From NCBI GenBank assembly GCA_019638455.1, contig JAHBTU010000004.1:434001-498000 (forward strand): a stretch of 64,000 bases of DNA, written 5' to 3'. This document shows, piece after piece, positions 1 to 8,214 of the stretch. The notes under the pieces were generated by a model, which ran no database searches, had not been told where the DNA came from, and was given only the letters and a program-made list of their open reading frames with translations. Numbering within the stretch: position 1 is the stretch's first letter; each line of letters starts with the position of its first letter. This DNA comes from Saprospiraceae bacterium (GTDB lineage Bacteria > Bacteroidota > Bacteroidia > Chitinophagales > Saprospiraceae). A program made the position numbers and the translations under genes.

Positions 1-1
1 A

Positions 2-3000
2 GTGGAGGCCGACAAAGTAGCGCCCACAGCCAGCGCAGGCACAAGCCAAACGCTGCTTTGTACCCAACCCTCCATGACACTGGATGGCAGTGGTTCCAGC
101 ACTGGCCCACAATTCAGCTATCAGTGGACGGCTTTGTCGGGCGGCAATTTCACCAGCCCCACCAACATTCTGAACCCGACGGTGAACGCTCCCGGCACCT
201 ATCAGATATTGGTCACCAACACACAAAACGGCTGCACATCCACCGCCCAAGTCAATATCTTGCAAGATGCCGATGAACCCATCGTGCAAATCGCCACGCC
301 GAACATCCTGAACTGCGTGACCGGGCAAGTAACGCTGAATGGCAACGGCTCCACGACGGGCGCAAACATTTCGTACGCATGGACGGGGCCGGGCATCGTG
401 TCTGGCAACACTACCCTCAACCCCGTGGTCAACCAGCCGGGCAGCTACAACTTAGTCATTACCAACTCTGCCAATGGCTGCACCTCCGACATGGCTGTCA
501 CCGTCAATCAGGACATCACACCGCCGCCCGCCGATGCAGGGCCTGACAAAGTGCTCAACTGCTTCAACCCACAACTGCAACTCGGCGGCACGGGCAACCC
601 ATCTGGACCCAACTACACATTCTCTTGGACGGGTGCTGGCATCCTGTCGGGTGGCACCACCGGAAGCCCGGTCATTGATCAAGGTGGCACATACAACCTA
701 CTCGTCACCAACACCACCAACGGCTGCACTACCACTGATGAAGTCCTTGTCACCATGGATTTTGCACAACCCAATGTCAACGCAGGCAACACCTTCCAAC
801 TGACATGTGTGGCAAATACCTACACACTGGACGCCACTGCCAGCACAGGGCCAGAATTCACTTATCAATGGACAACCAACACCGGTAATTTCATCACGCC
901 GACCAACATTCTCAATCCTACAGTAGATGGCGCGGGCAACTATTTCCTGTTGGTGACCAATACCATCAATGGCTGTACCGCCACCTCCACTGTGCTCATC
1001 ACGCAAGCTGCCGACGTGCCTATCGCCGTTGCGAACAGCGCGCCTCAACTCACTTGCGCCGTCACCAGCATCACGCTGAGCGGAGCGGGCAGTAGCGCAG
1101 GGCCAGAGTTTTCGTATCTCTGGACTGCCACGGGTGGAGGCAACATCACAGGTGGCAACGTCACGCTCAGTCCCACCATTGACGCGCCGGGCACCTATGT
1201 GTTGGCCGTGACCAACACCACCAACAATTGCACGGCAAGCTCCAGTGTGCTTGTTACCCAAAACATCAACCCGCCAGTAATGGATGCAGGACCGTCGCCC
1301 ACACTGACTTGCACCGTGTTGTCGGTCAATCTAGCAGGCACGGTGAGTTCCAATGGCAACTTCACGTACAGCTGGTCTGCCTCAAATGGCGGCAATATCA
1401 CGAGCGGAGCCAATACCCTTGCACCAACCGTGAACGCCACTGGCACCTACTCGCTCGTCGTGACCAACACCCTCAATGGCTGCACCAGCACCGATGCTAC
1501 CAGCGTGTCAGCCGACCAAGAGCAGCCCAATGTGTTCATTGCACAGCCCAGCACCCTGACTTGTGCGGTACAGCAAACCATCTTGGATGCCACAGCCTCC
1601 AGCACAGGTGCCGCATTCACTTATCAATGGAGCACGACAGGTGGCAACTTTGTCAACCAAACCAACCCGCTCCAGCCTGTGGTGAACCAGCCGGGCAATT
1701 ACACCCTGTTGATTACCGACACTTCCAACGGTTGTACCCAAACCTACTCAACCGAGGTGGCGCAAAATGTGCAAAACCCAACCGCCCATGCGGGTACGGA
1801 TGGCTTGTTGACCTGCGCCGTCACATCATTGCAACTCAACGGCACAGGCTCCAGCCAAAACGGCAATTATTTCTATCAATGGACCACCGCCAACGGGCAA
1901 ATTCTCGTCGGCGCAAATGGTCTTAACCCGACCATTGTGGCAGGTGGCACCTACGTCCTTGTGGTAGTGAATGAAGACAACGGCTGCTCTGCTTCCGATG
2001 AAGTGCTCGTCAACGTGAACACCACACCACCCGTGGCAGCTATCGCCACGCCATCGCTCATCACTTGTGTGCAACCACAAGTTACCCTCAATGGCAGTGG
2101 CTCGCAGGGTGGCCCCAACATCAGCTACATCTGGACCACCCTCAACGGCAACATCGTAGGCGGAGAAACAACAAACTCGGCCACTGTGAGTGCCTCTGGT
2201 ACCTATACACTGACTGTTTTGAACGATGCGACGGGCTGCACCAATACTGCCACCGTGACGGTGAACGACAACATCGTGTTGCCCATAGCGGAAGCAGGGC
2301 CACCATTCACCCTGACTTGCACAGTGGAGCAAGTGACCTTGCAAGGCACAGCCTCGACAGGCTCCATTTATTCATACACTTGGAGCACACAAGGCGGGCA
2401 ATTCGTCTCCGGCAACAGTAGTTTGACACCAGTGGTCAATCAAGCAGGCGTTTACACCCTGACCGTTGCCAACACAACGACCGGCTGCACGCAAACCGAC
2501 CAAGTGCAAGTGTTTTTGGAAACCAATATGCCAACGGATTTCATTTTCGACTTGAAAAATCCGAGCTGCAAGGACAATGACGGCATCATCACCTTCGGAC
2601 AAGTAGCAGGCGGCATTGGCCCCTTCACCTACTCCATCAACAACGGCCAGTCCTTCTTCGCGCAAACCGATTTCCAAAAAATCACGCCGGGCACCTACGA
2701 CCTTTGGATACAGGATGCCAATGGCTGCGAATTCCACAAGACGCTCAACGTGCCAAAAGCACCCGACCCAGCCGTCTCGCTCGCGCCCGATTTCAAAATC
2801 GCGCTGGGAGAGTCGCTGAAAATCGAAGCCACCTTGCCAGCTGGCTACCCACTCGCGCTCATTGACACCGTCATCTGGACACCCATAGATGGCCTGACGT
2901 TCGACGGCAACAGCATTCTGAACCTGTTAAGCCCAACCGCACAACCCTTCAAGCCCACCCAATACACCGTCACCATCATCAGCATTGACGGTTGCGAAGC

Positions 3001-3334
3001 CAGCGACCGCACGGTCGTTCGGGTGGACAATCAGCCGCACATCTACATTCCAAACGTGTTTTCACCGTGGAAAGAAGATGGCGACAACGACGTGGTTTAC
3101 ATTTTCGCAAAAGGCGACCAAGTGGTGCAGGTCAAGACCTTCCAGATATTCGACCGTTGGGGGGCCATGGTATTCCAAAAGCAAAACTTCCTGCCCAACG
3201 ACCCAGCCTATGGGTGGAATGGTCGTTATCGCGGCAAATTGATGACACCCGCCGTGTTTGCCTACTACGCCGAAATCGAATTGATTGATGGCCGGGTGTT
3301 GCTCTACAAAGGCGATGTCACTTTGTTGAGGTAG
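2..3334 (+). CDS. Giant repeat adhesin, 3' part, T9SS type B sorting domain (5' end outside window)
   Basis: The frame is open from the first bases, so the true start lies upstream. The visible 1110 residues hold about ten tandem units of roughly 82 residues. Each has a Cys near its start (LTC or LNC), a central SYxWT motif, a PGTYxLxVTN motif and an NGCT motif, typical of PKD/HYR-like Ig-fold repeats. They are followed by a SprB-type repeat (NPSCKDNDGII, GPFTYSINNG) and, from about residue 1010, a CHU_C/gliding-motility-type C-terminal domain (IPNVFSP, FDRWG, WNGRYRG). That domain is the type B signal of the type IX secretion system in Bacteroidota. The protein is therefore expected to be exported through the outer membrane and kept at the surface or released. 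The ligand is unknown. A strong hairpin follows the stop codon. Confidence 0.9.
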   Translation: MEADKVAPTASAGTSQTLLCTQPSMTLDGSGSSTGPQFSYQWTALSGGNFTSPTNILNPTVNAPGTYQILVTNTQNGCTSTAQVNILQDADEPIVQIATPNILNCVTGQVTLNGNGSTTGANISYAWTGPGIVSGNTTLNPVVNQPGSYNLVITNSANGCTSDMAVTVNQDITPPPADAGPDKVLNCFNPQLQLGGTGNPSGPNYTFSWTGAGILSGGTTGSPVIDQGGTYNLLVTNTTNGCTTTDEVLVTMDFAQPNVNAGNTFQLTCVANTYTLDATASTGPEFTYQWTTNTGNFITPTNILNPTVDGAGNYFLLVTNTINGCTATSTVLITQAADVPIAVANSAPQLTCAVTSITLSGAGSSAGPEFSYLWTATGGGNITGGNVTLSPTIDAPGTYVLAVTNTTNNCTASSSVLVTQNINPPVMDAGPSPTLTCTVLSVNLAGTVSSNGNFTYSWSASNGGNITSGANTLAPTVNATGTYSLVVTNTLNGCTSTDATSVSADQEQPNVFIAQPSTLTCAVQQTILDATASSTGAAFTYQWSTTGGNFVNQTNPLQPVVNQPGNYTLLITDTSNGCTQTYSTEVAQNVQNPTAHAGTDGLLTCAVTSLQLNGTGSSQNGNYFYQWTTANGQILVGANGLNPTIVAGGTYVLVVVNEDNGCSASDEVLVNVNTTPPVAAIATPSLITCVQPQVTLNGSGSQGGPNISYIWTTLNGNIVGGETTNSATVSASGTYTLTVLNDATGCTNTATVTVNDNIVLPIAEAGPPFTLTCTVEQVTLQGTASTGSIYSYTWSTQGGQFVSGNSSLTPVVNQAGVYTLTVANTTTGCTQTDQVQVFLETNMPTDFIFDLKNPSCKDNDGIITFGQVAGGIGPFTYSINNGQSFFAQTDFQKITPGTYDLWIQDANGCEFHKTLNVPKAPDPAVSLAPDFKIALGESLKIEATLPAGYPLALIDTVIWTPIDGLTFDGNSILNLLSPTAQPFKPTQYTVTIISIDGCEASDRTVVRVDNQPHIYIPNVFSPWKEDGDNDVVYIFAKGDQVVQVKTFQIFDRWGAMVFQKQNFLPNDPAYGWNGRYRGKLMTPAVFAYYAEIELIDGRVLLYKGDVTLLR

Positions 3335-3359
3335 TATTTTGAGAGTTAGAACAAAACAG

Positions 3360-3396
3360 ACAGGAGCCATCCCGAATATCCGGTGATGGCTCCTGT
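3360..3396 (+). terminator. Hairpin terminator after the adhesin gene
   Basis: A perfect 12-bp stem (ACAGGAGCCATC at 3360-3371, GATGGCTCCTGT at 3385-3396) encloses a 13-nt loop and is followed by a T-rich stretch. It begins 26 bp after the stop codon. Confidence 0.85.
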
Positions 3397-3607
3397 TGTT
3401 TTAACCCGAGTTCGGCATTTGTGAACTTTGTTCGGTAGGGGGCAAAACTTGCCTAGGCAGCGCCCCGCAAGGTAGGTAGTGACTGCATCCCAAACTCTAC
3501 CGCAAAGAGGCAGCGCCCCGAAAAATAGTTCGAGGCACCGCCCTGCCTGAGAAGTCGCTTGTGTCTTCATTTCTCTCGACCAGTTGGCACAAATATGCGA
3601 GCGCACC
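3397..3607. repeat. Gene-free stretch with three REP-like GC-rich repeats
   Basis: AGGCAGCGCCCCG occurs at 3455-3467 and 3508-3520, with a variant AGGCACCGCCCTG at 3533-3545. The reverse complement of the second copy plus its flank (TTTTTCGGGGCGCTGCC) recurs near 54246. No coding sequence is apparent here. Confidence 0.6.
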
Positions 3608-3647
3608 CTAAAAAAACACCCTGCCCCGAAACGCGAAGCAGGGTGTT
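3608..3647 (-). terminator. Terminator of the transaldolase-family gene
   Basis: AACACCCTGC (3615-3624) pairs perfectly with GCAGGGTGTT (3638-3647). On the minus strand the stem is followed by a T run, here the A run at 3610-3616. It lies about 30 bp past the minus-strand stop at 3680. Confidence 0.8.
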
Positions 3648-3679
3648 ACCCCAAAATCATCGTCCTTCATTCATTATCG

Positions 3680-4342
3680 TCACCCATTCACCTTTTTGTA
3701 GTCGGCCAAAAACTTCTCCAGCCCAATGTCCGTCAGGGGGTGATTGAACAAGCCCAGAATGGCTGAAAGAGGGCAAGTCACCACATCGGCACCCGCTTTG
3801 GCGGATTGCACGATGTGCAGCGGCTGGCGAATGCTGGCCGCGAGAATAGCCGTCTCGTAAGCCTGCGCAGTGTAAATCTGGTTGATTTCCCGAATGAGTT
3901 TCATGCCATCCCAGCCGATGTCGTCAATACGCCCGATGAACGGCGACACATAAGTGGCGCCCGCTTTGGCAGCCAGAATCGCCTGACCCGCCGAAAAAAC
4001 CAGCGTGCAATTCGTCTTGATGCCCGCTTCCGTGAAATAAGCCAATGCCTTCACGCCGTCCTTAATCATCGGCACCTTCACCACAATGTTCTCGTGAATG
4101 TCGGCGAGTTGCTTGCCCTCGGCGACCATGCCTTTGAAGTCGGTTGCAATGACCTCGGCGCTCACGTCGCGGCCCGGCCCGACGATTTCACAGATGGTGC
4201 GGTAGTGTTTCAAGATATTTTTTTCACCAGAAATACCCTCTTTCGCCATGAGCGAGGGATTGGTGGTCACGCCGTCGAGAATGCCCAGTTCGGCAGCTTC
4301 GCGGATGTGGTCGAGGTTGGCAGTGTCTATGAAAAAAAGCAT
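3680..4342 (-). CDS. fsa: Transaldolase / fructose-6-phosphate aldolase family protein
   Basis: This 220-residue protein is the usual length of the short MipB/TalC transaldolase family. These cytosolic class I aldolases either transfer dihydroxyacetone units (transaldolase, pentose phosphate pathway) or cleave fructose 6-phosphate. The family pattern is clear: FIDTAN at the N-terminus, TTNPSL near residue 26, the Schiff-base lysine in VVKVPM (about K89), NCTLVFS and YVSPFIGR. The ATG at 4342 was chosen because MLFFIDTAN is the canonical N-terminus. An in-frame start at 4399 would add 19 unrelated residues from repeat DNA. The gene stands alone with its own terminator. Sequence cannot separate transaldolase from F6P aldolase activity. 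Confidence 0.9.
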   Translation of the reverse strand: MLFFIDTANLDHIREAAELGILDGVTTNPSLMAKEGISGEKNILKHYRTICEIVGPGRDVSAEVIATDFKGMVAEGKQLADIHENIVVKVPMIKDGVKALAYFTEAGIKTNCTLVFSAGQAILAAKAGATYVSPFIGRIDDIGWDGMKLIREINQIYTAQAYETAILAASIRQPLHIVQSAKAGADVVTCPLSAILGLFNHPLTDIGLEKFLADYKKVNG

Positions 4343-4349
4343 CGTTTCT

Positions 4350-4410
4350 AATGTGCTAATGCGCCAATTTGAAAATGTGCCAATGCGCAACATTAGCACA
4401 TTGGCACATT
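4350..4410. repeat. Interleaved inverted repeats directly upstream of the aldolase start
   Basis: AATGTGCTAATG (4350-4361) pairs with CATTAGCACATT (4391-4402), and AATGTGCCAATG (4374-4385) pairs with CATTGGCACATT (4399-4410). The arms alternate AATGTGCNAATG-type words. They lie in the leader of the minus-strand aldolase gene and downstream of the SRP RNA. Confidence 0.75.
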
Positions 4411-4429
4411 ATCAAATTAGCATTGTGAA

Positions 4430-4517
4430 GAAAAAGCGCCGAACACACCGCTACGACCACATATCCTTGCTGCGTTTCCGCCCTGGGGAGGTTTTGCAGG
4501 AGCTGGTCGCCCGGCGC
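4430..4517 (-). ncRNA. ffs: Signal recognition particle RNA (small bacterial 4.5S type)
   Basis: On the minus strand the conserved SRP domain IV is visible: CAGG, a GCG/CGC stem closed by a GAAA tetraloop, then AGCA on the opposite side. This matches the asymmetric loop that binds Ffh. Outer helices also form: GCGCCG (4517-4512) pairs with CGGCGC (4441-4436), and CGACCA pairs with TGGTCG. The closing stem runs into TTTTT, giving a self-contained terminator. A perfect TAnnTTTG promoter box lies just upstream at 4523-4530. Length is about 88 nt, typical of the short bacterial SRP RNA. Ends are inferred from the helix and T run. Confidence 0.88.
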
Positions 4518-4522
4518 CGGGG

Positions 4523-4530
4523 CAAAGGTA
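4523..4530 (-). promoter_or_regulatory. -7 promoter element for SRP RNA
   Basis: Reads TACCTTTG on the minus strand, matching the Bacteroidota TAnnTTTG consensus, about 6 bp before the inferred RNA 5' end. Confidence 0.75.
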
Positions 4531-4637
4531 CGAGCTTCGGCGGAAAATTTACTTTCCATTTACCCTGCAAAATTTTTGGCTTCATGCTCGCCTTTGGCCA
4601 GCAGGAACTCAAACGAATTTTTCTCCACGCACAACGC

Positions 4638-4645
4638 TACTTTTG
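4638..4645 (+). promoter_or_regulatory. -7 promoter element for the first fucose-pathway SDR
   Basis: TACTTTTG matches TAnnTTTG. It ends only 6 bp before the first ATG at 4652, so the transcript should have almost no leader. Confidence 0.65.
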
Positions 4646-4651
4646 CACCCT

Positions 4652-5410
4652 ATGATGTTCAGTTTGCAAAACAAGACAGCCGTCGTCACAGGCGGCGGCA
4701 GCGGCATCGGGCTGGCGATTGCCAAAGTGTTCGCCCAGCAAGGGGCAAGGGTTCACATTTTGGATTGGGACGCGGAGCAGGCACACGAAGCCGTTGCCGA
4801 TTCTTCCGAAAAAATCTTTGTCCACCCGTGCGACGTGAGCCAGCAGGCAGCTGTCGAGGCTGTTTTTGAAAATTTGGAGCAAGTGGATATTTTGGTCAAC
4901 AACGCCGGTATCGCCCACATCGGTAATGCGGAAAACACTCAGGAGGCCGACTTCGACCGACTTTTTCAGGTGAACGTGAAAGGTGTTTACAATTGCCTCC
5001 ATGCCGCGCTGCCGAAAATGAAAGCGCAAGGCGGCGGTGTCATTTTGAACATGGCCTCCATCGCCTCGTCGGTCGGGCTGGCCGACCGTTTTGCCTACTC
5101 CATGACCAAAGGCGCAGTAAAAACGATGACGCTTTCCGTCGCCAAAGATTTTATCCAGCACAACATCCGTTGCAACAGCATTTCGCCCGCACGGGTGCAT
5201 ACGCCCTTCGTGGACGGTTTTTTAGCAAAAAACTACCCCGGCCGCGAGCAGGAAATGTTTGAAAAACTCGCTCGCTCCCAACCCATTGGCCGCATGGCCA
5301 CGCCCGAAGAAATTGCCTGCCTCGCGCTCTATCTTTGTTCCGATGAGGCTTCGTTCATCACTGGCGTTGACTACCTCATTGACGGCGGCTTCGTTTATCT
5401 GAACAGTTGA
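4652..5410 (+). CDS. SDR oxidoreductase, probable 2-keto-3-deoxy-L-fuconate dehydrogenase
   Basis: A classical short-chain dehydrogenase of 252 residues: nucleotide-binding TGGGSGIG near residue 14, NNAG, catalytic Ser in MASIAS, and YSMTK giving the Tyr-x3-Lys pair. The C-terminus DYLIDGG is typical. The neighbours (FAH-family hydrolase, fuconolactonase-like amidohydrolase, second SDR) point to NAD-dependent oxidation of 2-keto-3-deoxy-L-fuconate in the non-phosphorylating L-fucose route. That assignment is by context, since SDR substrates cannot be read from sequence. ATG codons at 4652 and 4655 are both possible. The in-frame TTG at 4643 overlaps the promoter box and is unlikely. A 343-bp gap holding a repeat element separates it from the next gene. 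Confidence 0.8.
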   Translation: MMFSLQNKTAVVTGGGSGIGLAIAKVFAQQGARVHILDWDAEQAHEAVADSSEKIFVHPCDVSQQAAVEAVFENLEQVDILVNNAGIAHIGNAENTQEADFDRLFQVNVKGVYNCLHAALPKMKAQGGGVILNMASIASSVGLADRFAYSMTKGAVKTMTLSVAKDFIQHNIRCNSISPARVHTPFVDGFLAKNYPGREQEMFEKLARSQPIGRMATPEEIACLALYLCSDEASFITGVDYLIDGGFVYLNS

Positions 5411-5458
5411 AAACACGTTTACAAAACCTGAAAACACGTTTGCTGAACCTGCAAGGTC

Positions 5459-5714
5459 TTTCGATTACCCACAGAATATCCAATTGGAAATCAAATGCTT
5501 ATAGTCAACACAAATCAGCCCCGTCCGCTTCACTTGGCCGGGCAAGCCCCTGAGTACAGGGTCTGACAAGGTGGTTTTGAACGAACGGTGCTCGCAATCC
5601 TTTGAAAATCATGCAAATCAATCAAGAAAATCCTTGTCTTGCCAACGGGCAGATTCAAATCCTCTTTAATCTCGGTATAGATGCACCGAAGACTCATTCT
5701 GTGGGTAATCGAAA
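5459..5714. repeat. Inverted-repeat arms enclosing 180-bp repeat copy 1
   Basis: The 19-bp arms at 5459-5477 and 5696-5714 are perfect inverted repeats (right arm ATTCTGTGGGTAATCGAAA). An imperfect extension outward reaches about 42 bp per arm. They enclose copy 1 of the 180-bp repeat. This arm sequence was not noticed around the other copies. Confidence 0.8.
5500..5679. repeat. 180-bp dispersed repeat, copy 1
   Basis: A 180-bp unit from TATA to TATA with internal landmarks AATCAGCCCCGTCCGC, CTTGGCCGGGCAA, GACAAGGTGGTTTTGAACG, GGTGCTCGCAATCCTTTG and TTCAAATCCTCTTTAATC. Near-identical copies lie at 12446-12625, at 12733-12908 (continued at 14147-14150) and at 27883-28062. All are in the same orientation and 180 bp long once the IS is removed from copy 3. 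No convincing coding frame or known RNA fold was recognised. Confidence 0.9.
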
Positions 5715-5753
5715 AACCTGCGAGGCTTCGTAAACGTCCGCAAAGCAAAAAAC

Positions 5754-6611
5754 ATGAAACTACTTCGTTTTGGAAGTCTTGGAAAAGAAAAACCCGCCGT
5801 GCAAATGCCCGACGGCAGCAGGCTCGACGTGTCGGCGTTCGGCGAGGATTATGGAGAAAATTTTTTTGAAAACAACGGCCTCGCACGTTTGTCAAACTGG
5901 CTGACGGCCAATGCCGCGCGCTGTCCCGCCGTGCCTGCCGGAGCGAGAATTGGCGCTTGCGTCGCTCGGCCTTCCAAAATTGTCTGCATCGGCCTCAACT
6001 ACGCGCAACACGCTGCCGAAACCAACGTGCCGCTGCCCAATGAGCCGATATTGTTTTTCAAATCCACGACCGCCCTGTGTGGGCCTTACGACAATGTGAT
6101 TATTCCCAAAAATTCGGAAAAAACAGATTGGGAAGTCGAACTCGCGGTGGTCATCGGCAAAAAAGCCGCCTACGTCGCGGAGGCCGAAGCGATGGATTTC
6201 GTGGCTGGATATGCCTTGCACAACGACTATTCCGAGCGCGCCTTCCAACTTGAGCGCGGCGGCCAATGGGTGAAGGGCAAAAGCGCCGACACCTTCGCGC
6301 CGCTCGGCCCGTTTTTGGCGACAAAAGACGAGATTCCTGACCCGCACAACCTCCGCCTCTGGCTGCGCCTCAACGGCGAACTCATGCAGGACTCCAACAC
6401 TGACGACATGGTTTTCAAAATCCCTTTTCTCGTCCATTACATCAGTCAATTTATGACCCTGCTGCCCGGCGATGTTGTTTCCACCGGGACACCGTTTGGC
6501 GTGGGGCTTGGGCTGCAACCACCTCGCTATCTGAAAGCGGGCGACGTGGTGGAATTGGGCATCGAGCATTTGGGAACGCAAAAACAAATCGCCGTCGCCT
6601 ATGAAAATTGA
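5754..6611 (+). CDS. FAH-family hydrolase, probable 2,4-diketo-3-deoxy-L-fuconate hydrolase
   Basis: A 285-residue member of the fumarylacetoacetate hydrolase family: a short N-terminal region, then the catalytic core from about residue 78. IVCIGLNYAQHA, NEPILFFK, the metal-binding WEVELAVVIG (two Glu), the Asp in HNDYSER and the late GDVVSTGTPFGVG are all present. In the non-phosphorylating L-fucose pathway this enzyme splits 2,4-diketo-3-deoxy-L-fuconate into pyruvate and L-lactate. The call rests on the neighbouring lactonase and two SDRs. Related FAH enzymes such as acylpyruvases and ureidoglycolate lyase cannot be excluded. Its last 11 bases overlap the next gene, so the two are translationally coupled. 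Confidence 0.82.
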   Translation: MKLLRFGSLGKEKPAVQMPDGSRLDVSAFGEDYGENFFENNGLARLSNWLTANAARCPAVPAGARIGACVARPSKIVCIGLNYAQHAAETNVPLPNEPILFFKSTTALCGPYDNVIIPKNSEKTDWEVELAVVIGKKAAYVAEAEAMDFVAGYALHNDYSERAFQLERGGQWVKGKSADTFAPLGPFLATKDEIPDPHNLRLWLRLNGELMQDSNTDDMVFKIPFLVHYISQFMTLLPGDVVSTGTPFGVGLGLQPPRYLKAGDVVELGIEHLGTQKQIAVAYEN

Positions 6612-7428
6612 TGCACACCAACATTTTTGGCAGTATGACCCCGAACGCTACGGCTGGATTTCGGAGGAGATGCGCCGCATCCGGCGCGATTTCATGCCGG
6701 AAGATTTGCAGCCGGTTTTGGCCGCCAACGGCATGGACGGCGCGGTGCTGGTGCAGGTGCATCAGACGGAGGCGGAAAATGACTTTTTTCTCTCGCTGGC
6801 AGCCCGACATTCGTTTGTCAAAGGCATTGTCGGTTGGGCTGATTTTCAGGCGGACGACATTGATGAGCGGTTGGACTATTGGTCGTCGTTCTCGGTGTTC
6901 AAAGGCTTTCGCCACATCGTGCAAGCGGAGGCTGACGAGGATTTTTTACTGCGAAAAAACTTCCGGCGCGGCATCGAGGCTTTGAGCAAAACGCGATTCG
7001 CCTACGATATTTTGGTCGTGCACAGGCAACTCCCCGCCGTCATAAAATTTGCGCAACAGCATCCGAATCAACGTTTTGTGCTCGACCACCTCGGAAAGCC
7101 TGACATCAGAGGAGGCTTGCTCGAACCCTGGGCGACGCACATTCGCGCCTTAGGTCAATTTGAAAATGTCTTTTGCAAGATATCGGGCATGGTGACGGAA
7201 GCCGACTGGGGGGACTGGTCTGCCGAAACGTTCAAGCCCTACTTGGACACGGTGACGGAAGCTTTCGGCACGGAGCGCCTGATGTTCGGCTCCGACTGGC
7301 CGGTTTGCCTCGTGGCGGGGGAGTATGAACAGGTCAAGTCGTTGGCGGACAATTATTTCGCGGCCTTTTCATCGAAAGAAAAAGCGGCGATTTTTGGAGG
7401 TAATGCGGTGGGGTTTTATCAACTTTGA
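6601..7428 (+). CDS. Amidohydrolase-2 family protein, probable L-fuconolactonase
   Basis: A 275-residue TIM-barrel metal-dependent hydrolase. MKIDAHQHFW gives the HxH metal site at the very N-terminus, followed by GFRHIVQAE, FVLDHLGKP and the late Asp in FGSDWPV. This is the pattern of L-fucono-1,5-lactonase and related lactonases that open sugar lactones to sugar acids. The start is firm because the HxH motif requires it. It overlaps the upstream FAH gene by 11 bp, and the next gene starts 3 bp after its stop, giving a tight three-gene unit. The product would be L-fuconate. No L-fuconate dehydratase is visible in the window. Confidence 0.85.
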   Translation: MKIDAHQHFWQYDPERYGWISEEMRRIRRDFMPEDLQPVLAANGMDGAVLVQVHQTEAENDFFLSLAARHSFVKGIVGWADFQADDIDERLDYWSSFSVFKGFRHIVQAEADEDFLLRKNFRRGIEALSKTRFAYDILVVHRQLPAVIKFAQQHPNQRFVLDHLGKPDIRGGLLEPWATHIRALGQFENVFCKISGMVTEADWGDWSAETFKPYLDTVTEAFGTERLMFGSDWPVCLVAGEYEQVKSLADNYFAAFSSKEKAAIFGGNAVGFYQL

Positions 7429-7431
7429 CTC

Positions 7432-8214
7432 ATGGATTTATTGCTGAAGGACAAAATCATCCTCGTCACGGGCGGCGCCAAAGGCATCGGCACGGGCATC
7501 GTGCGGGTGCTGGCAGCTGAGGGCGCGATACCTGTCATCATCGGTCGCAATGCCGACGACAACCTGAAAATGGTTGCCGAATTGGAGTCGCAAAACCAAC
7601 AAGCCTTTGCGGTCACTGCCGAACTGACGCGCCCCGACGATTGCGCCCGTGCAGTGCGGGAGGTCGTCGCCAAGTTTGGAAAAATAGATGGCTTGGTGAA
7701 CAATGCAGGCGTGAACGACGGGGTGGGGCTGGAACATGGCAGTTACGAAGCCTTCGTCGCATCGCTGCACAAAAACCTGATTCACTATTACTTAATGGCG
7801 CATCACGCACTGCCGGAACTGAAAAAAACGCAGGGCAGCATCGTGAACATCAGTTCCAAGACCGCCGACACGGGGCAGGGCGGCACCTCTGCTTACGCTG
7901 CCTCCAACGGGGGCCGAAACGCTCTCACACGCGAATGGGCGGTCGAACTTTTAAAATATGGCATCCGTGTGAACGCCGTCGTTGTGGCCGAGAGTTACAC
8001 GCCGCTTTACGAAAAATGGCTCCATACCTTACCCGACCCAGAAGCGGCTTTGCAAAAAATTACCGCTCGAATCCCCCTCGGCAAGCGCATGACCACGCCA
8101 GAAGAAATAGCGAACACGGTGGCTTTCTTGCTTTCCGGCCAATCGAGCCACACGACGGGGCAGTTGATTTACGTTGATGGTGGCTATGTGCATTTGGACA
8201 GGGCACTGGGGTGA
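7432..8214 (+). CDS. SDR protein, L-fucose dehydrogenase-like, lacking the catalytic Lys
   Basis: A 260-residue SDR: TGGAKGIGTG near residue 13, NNAG, and NISS at about 140. Where the family has Tyr-x3-Lys, this protein reads YAASN: Y155 is present but position 159 is Asn (codon AAC at 7906-7908). Context suggests L-fucose dehydrogenase, oxidising L-fucose to the lactone opened by the preceding enzyme. The Lys-to-Asn change would normally cripple an SDR, so it may be impaired, use another residue, or have a different role. The remainder (GIRVNAV, TPEEIANTVAFLLS, YVDGGYV) is well conserved and the gene is intact. Confidence 0.78.
   Translation: MDLLLKDKIILVTGGAKGIGTGIVRVLAAEGAIPVIIGRNADDNLKMVAELESQNQQAFAVTAELTRPDDCARAVREVVAKFGKIDGLVNNAGVNDGVGLEHGSYEAFVASLHKNLIHYYLMAHHALPELKKTQGSIVNISSKTADTGQGGTSAYAASNGGRNALTREWAVELLKYGIRVNAVVVAESYTPLYEKWLHTLPDPEAALQKITARIPLGKRMTTPEEIANTVAFLLSGQSSHTTGQLIYVDGGYVHLDRALG

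Noticed and set aside
5530..5895. Protein-coding frame across the 180-bp repeat (minus strand)
   Set aside because: Similar frames occur in other copies only because the DNA is repeated; they run into unrelated flanks and differ in length, so they are not a gene.
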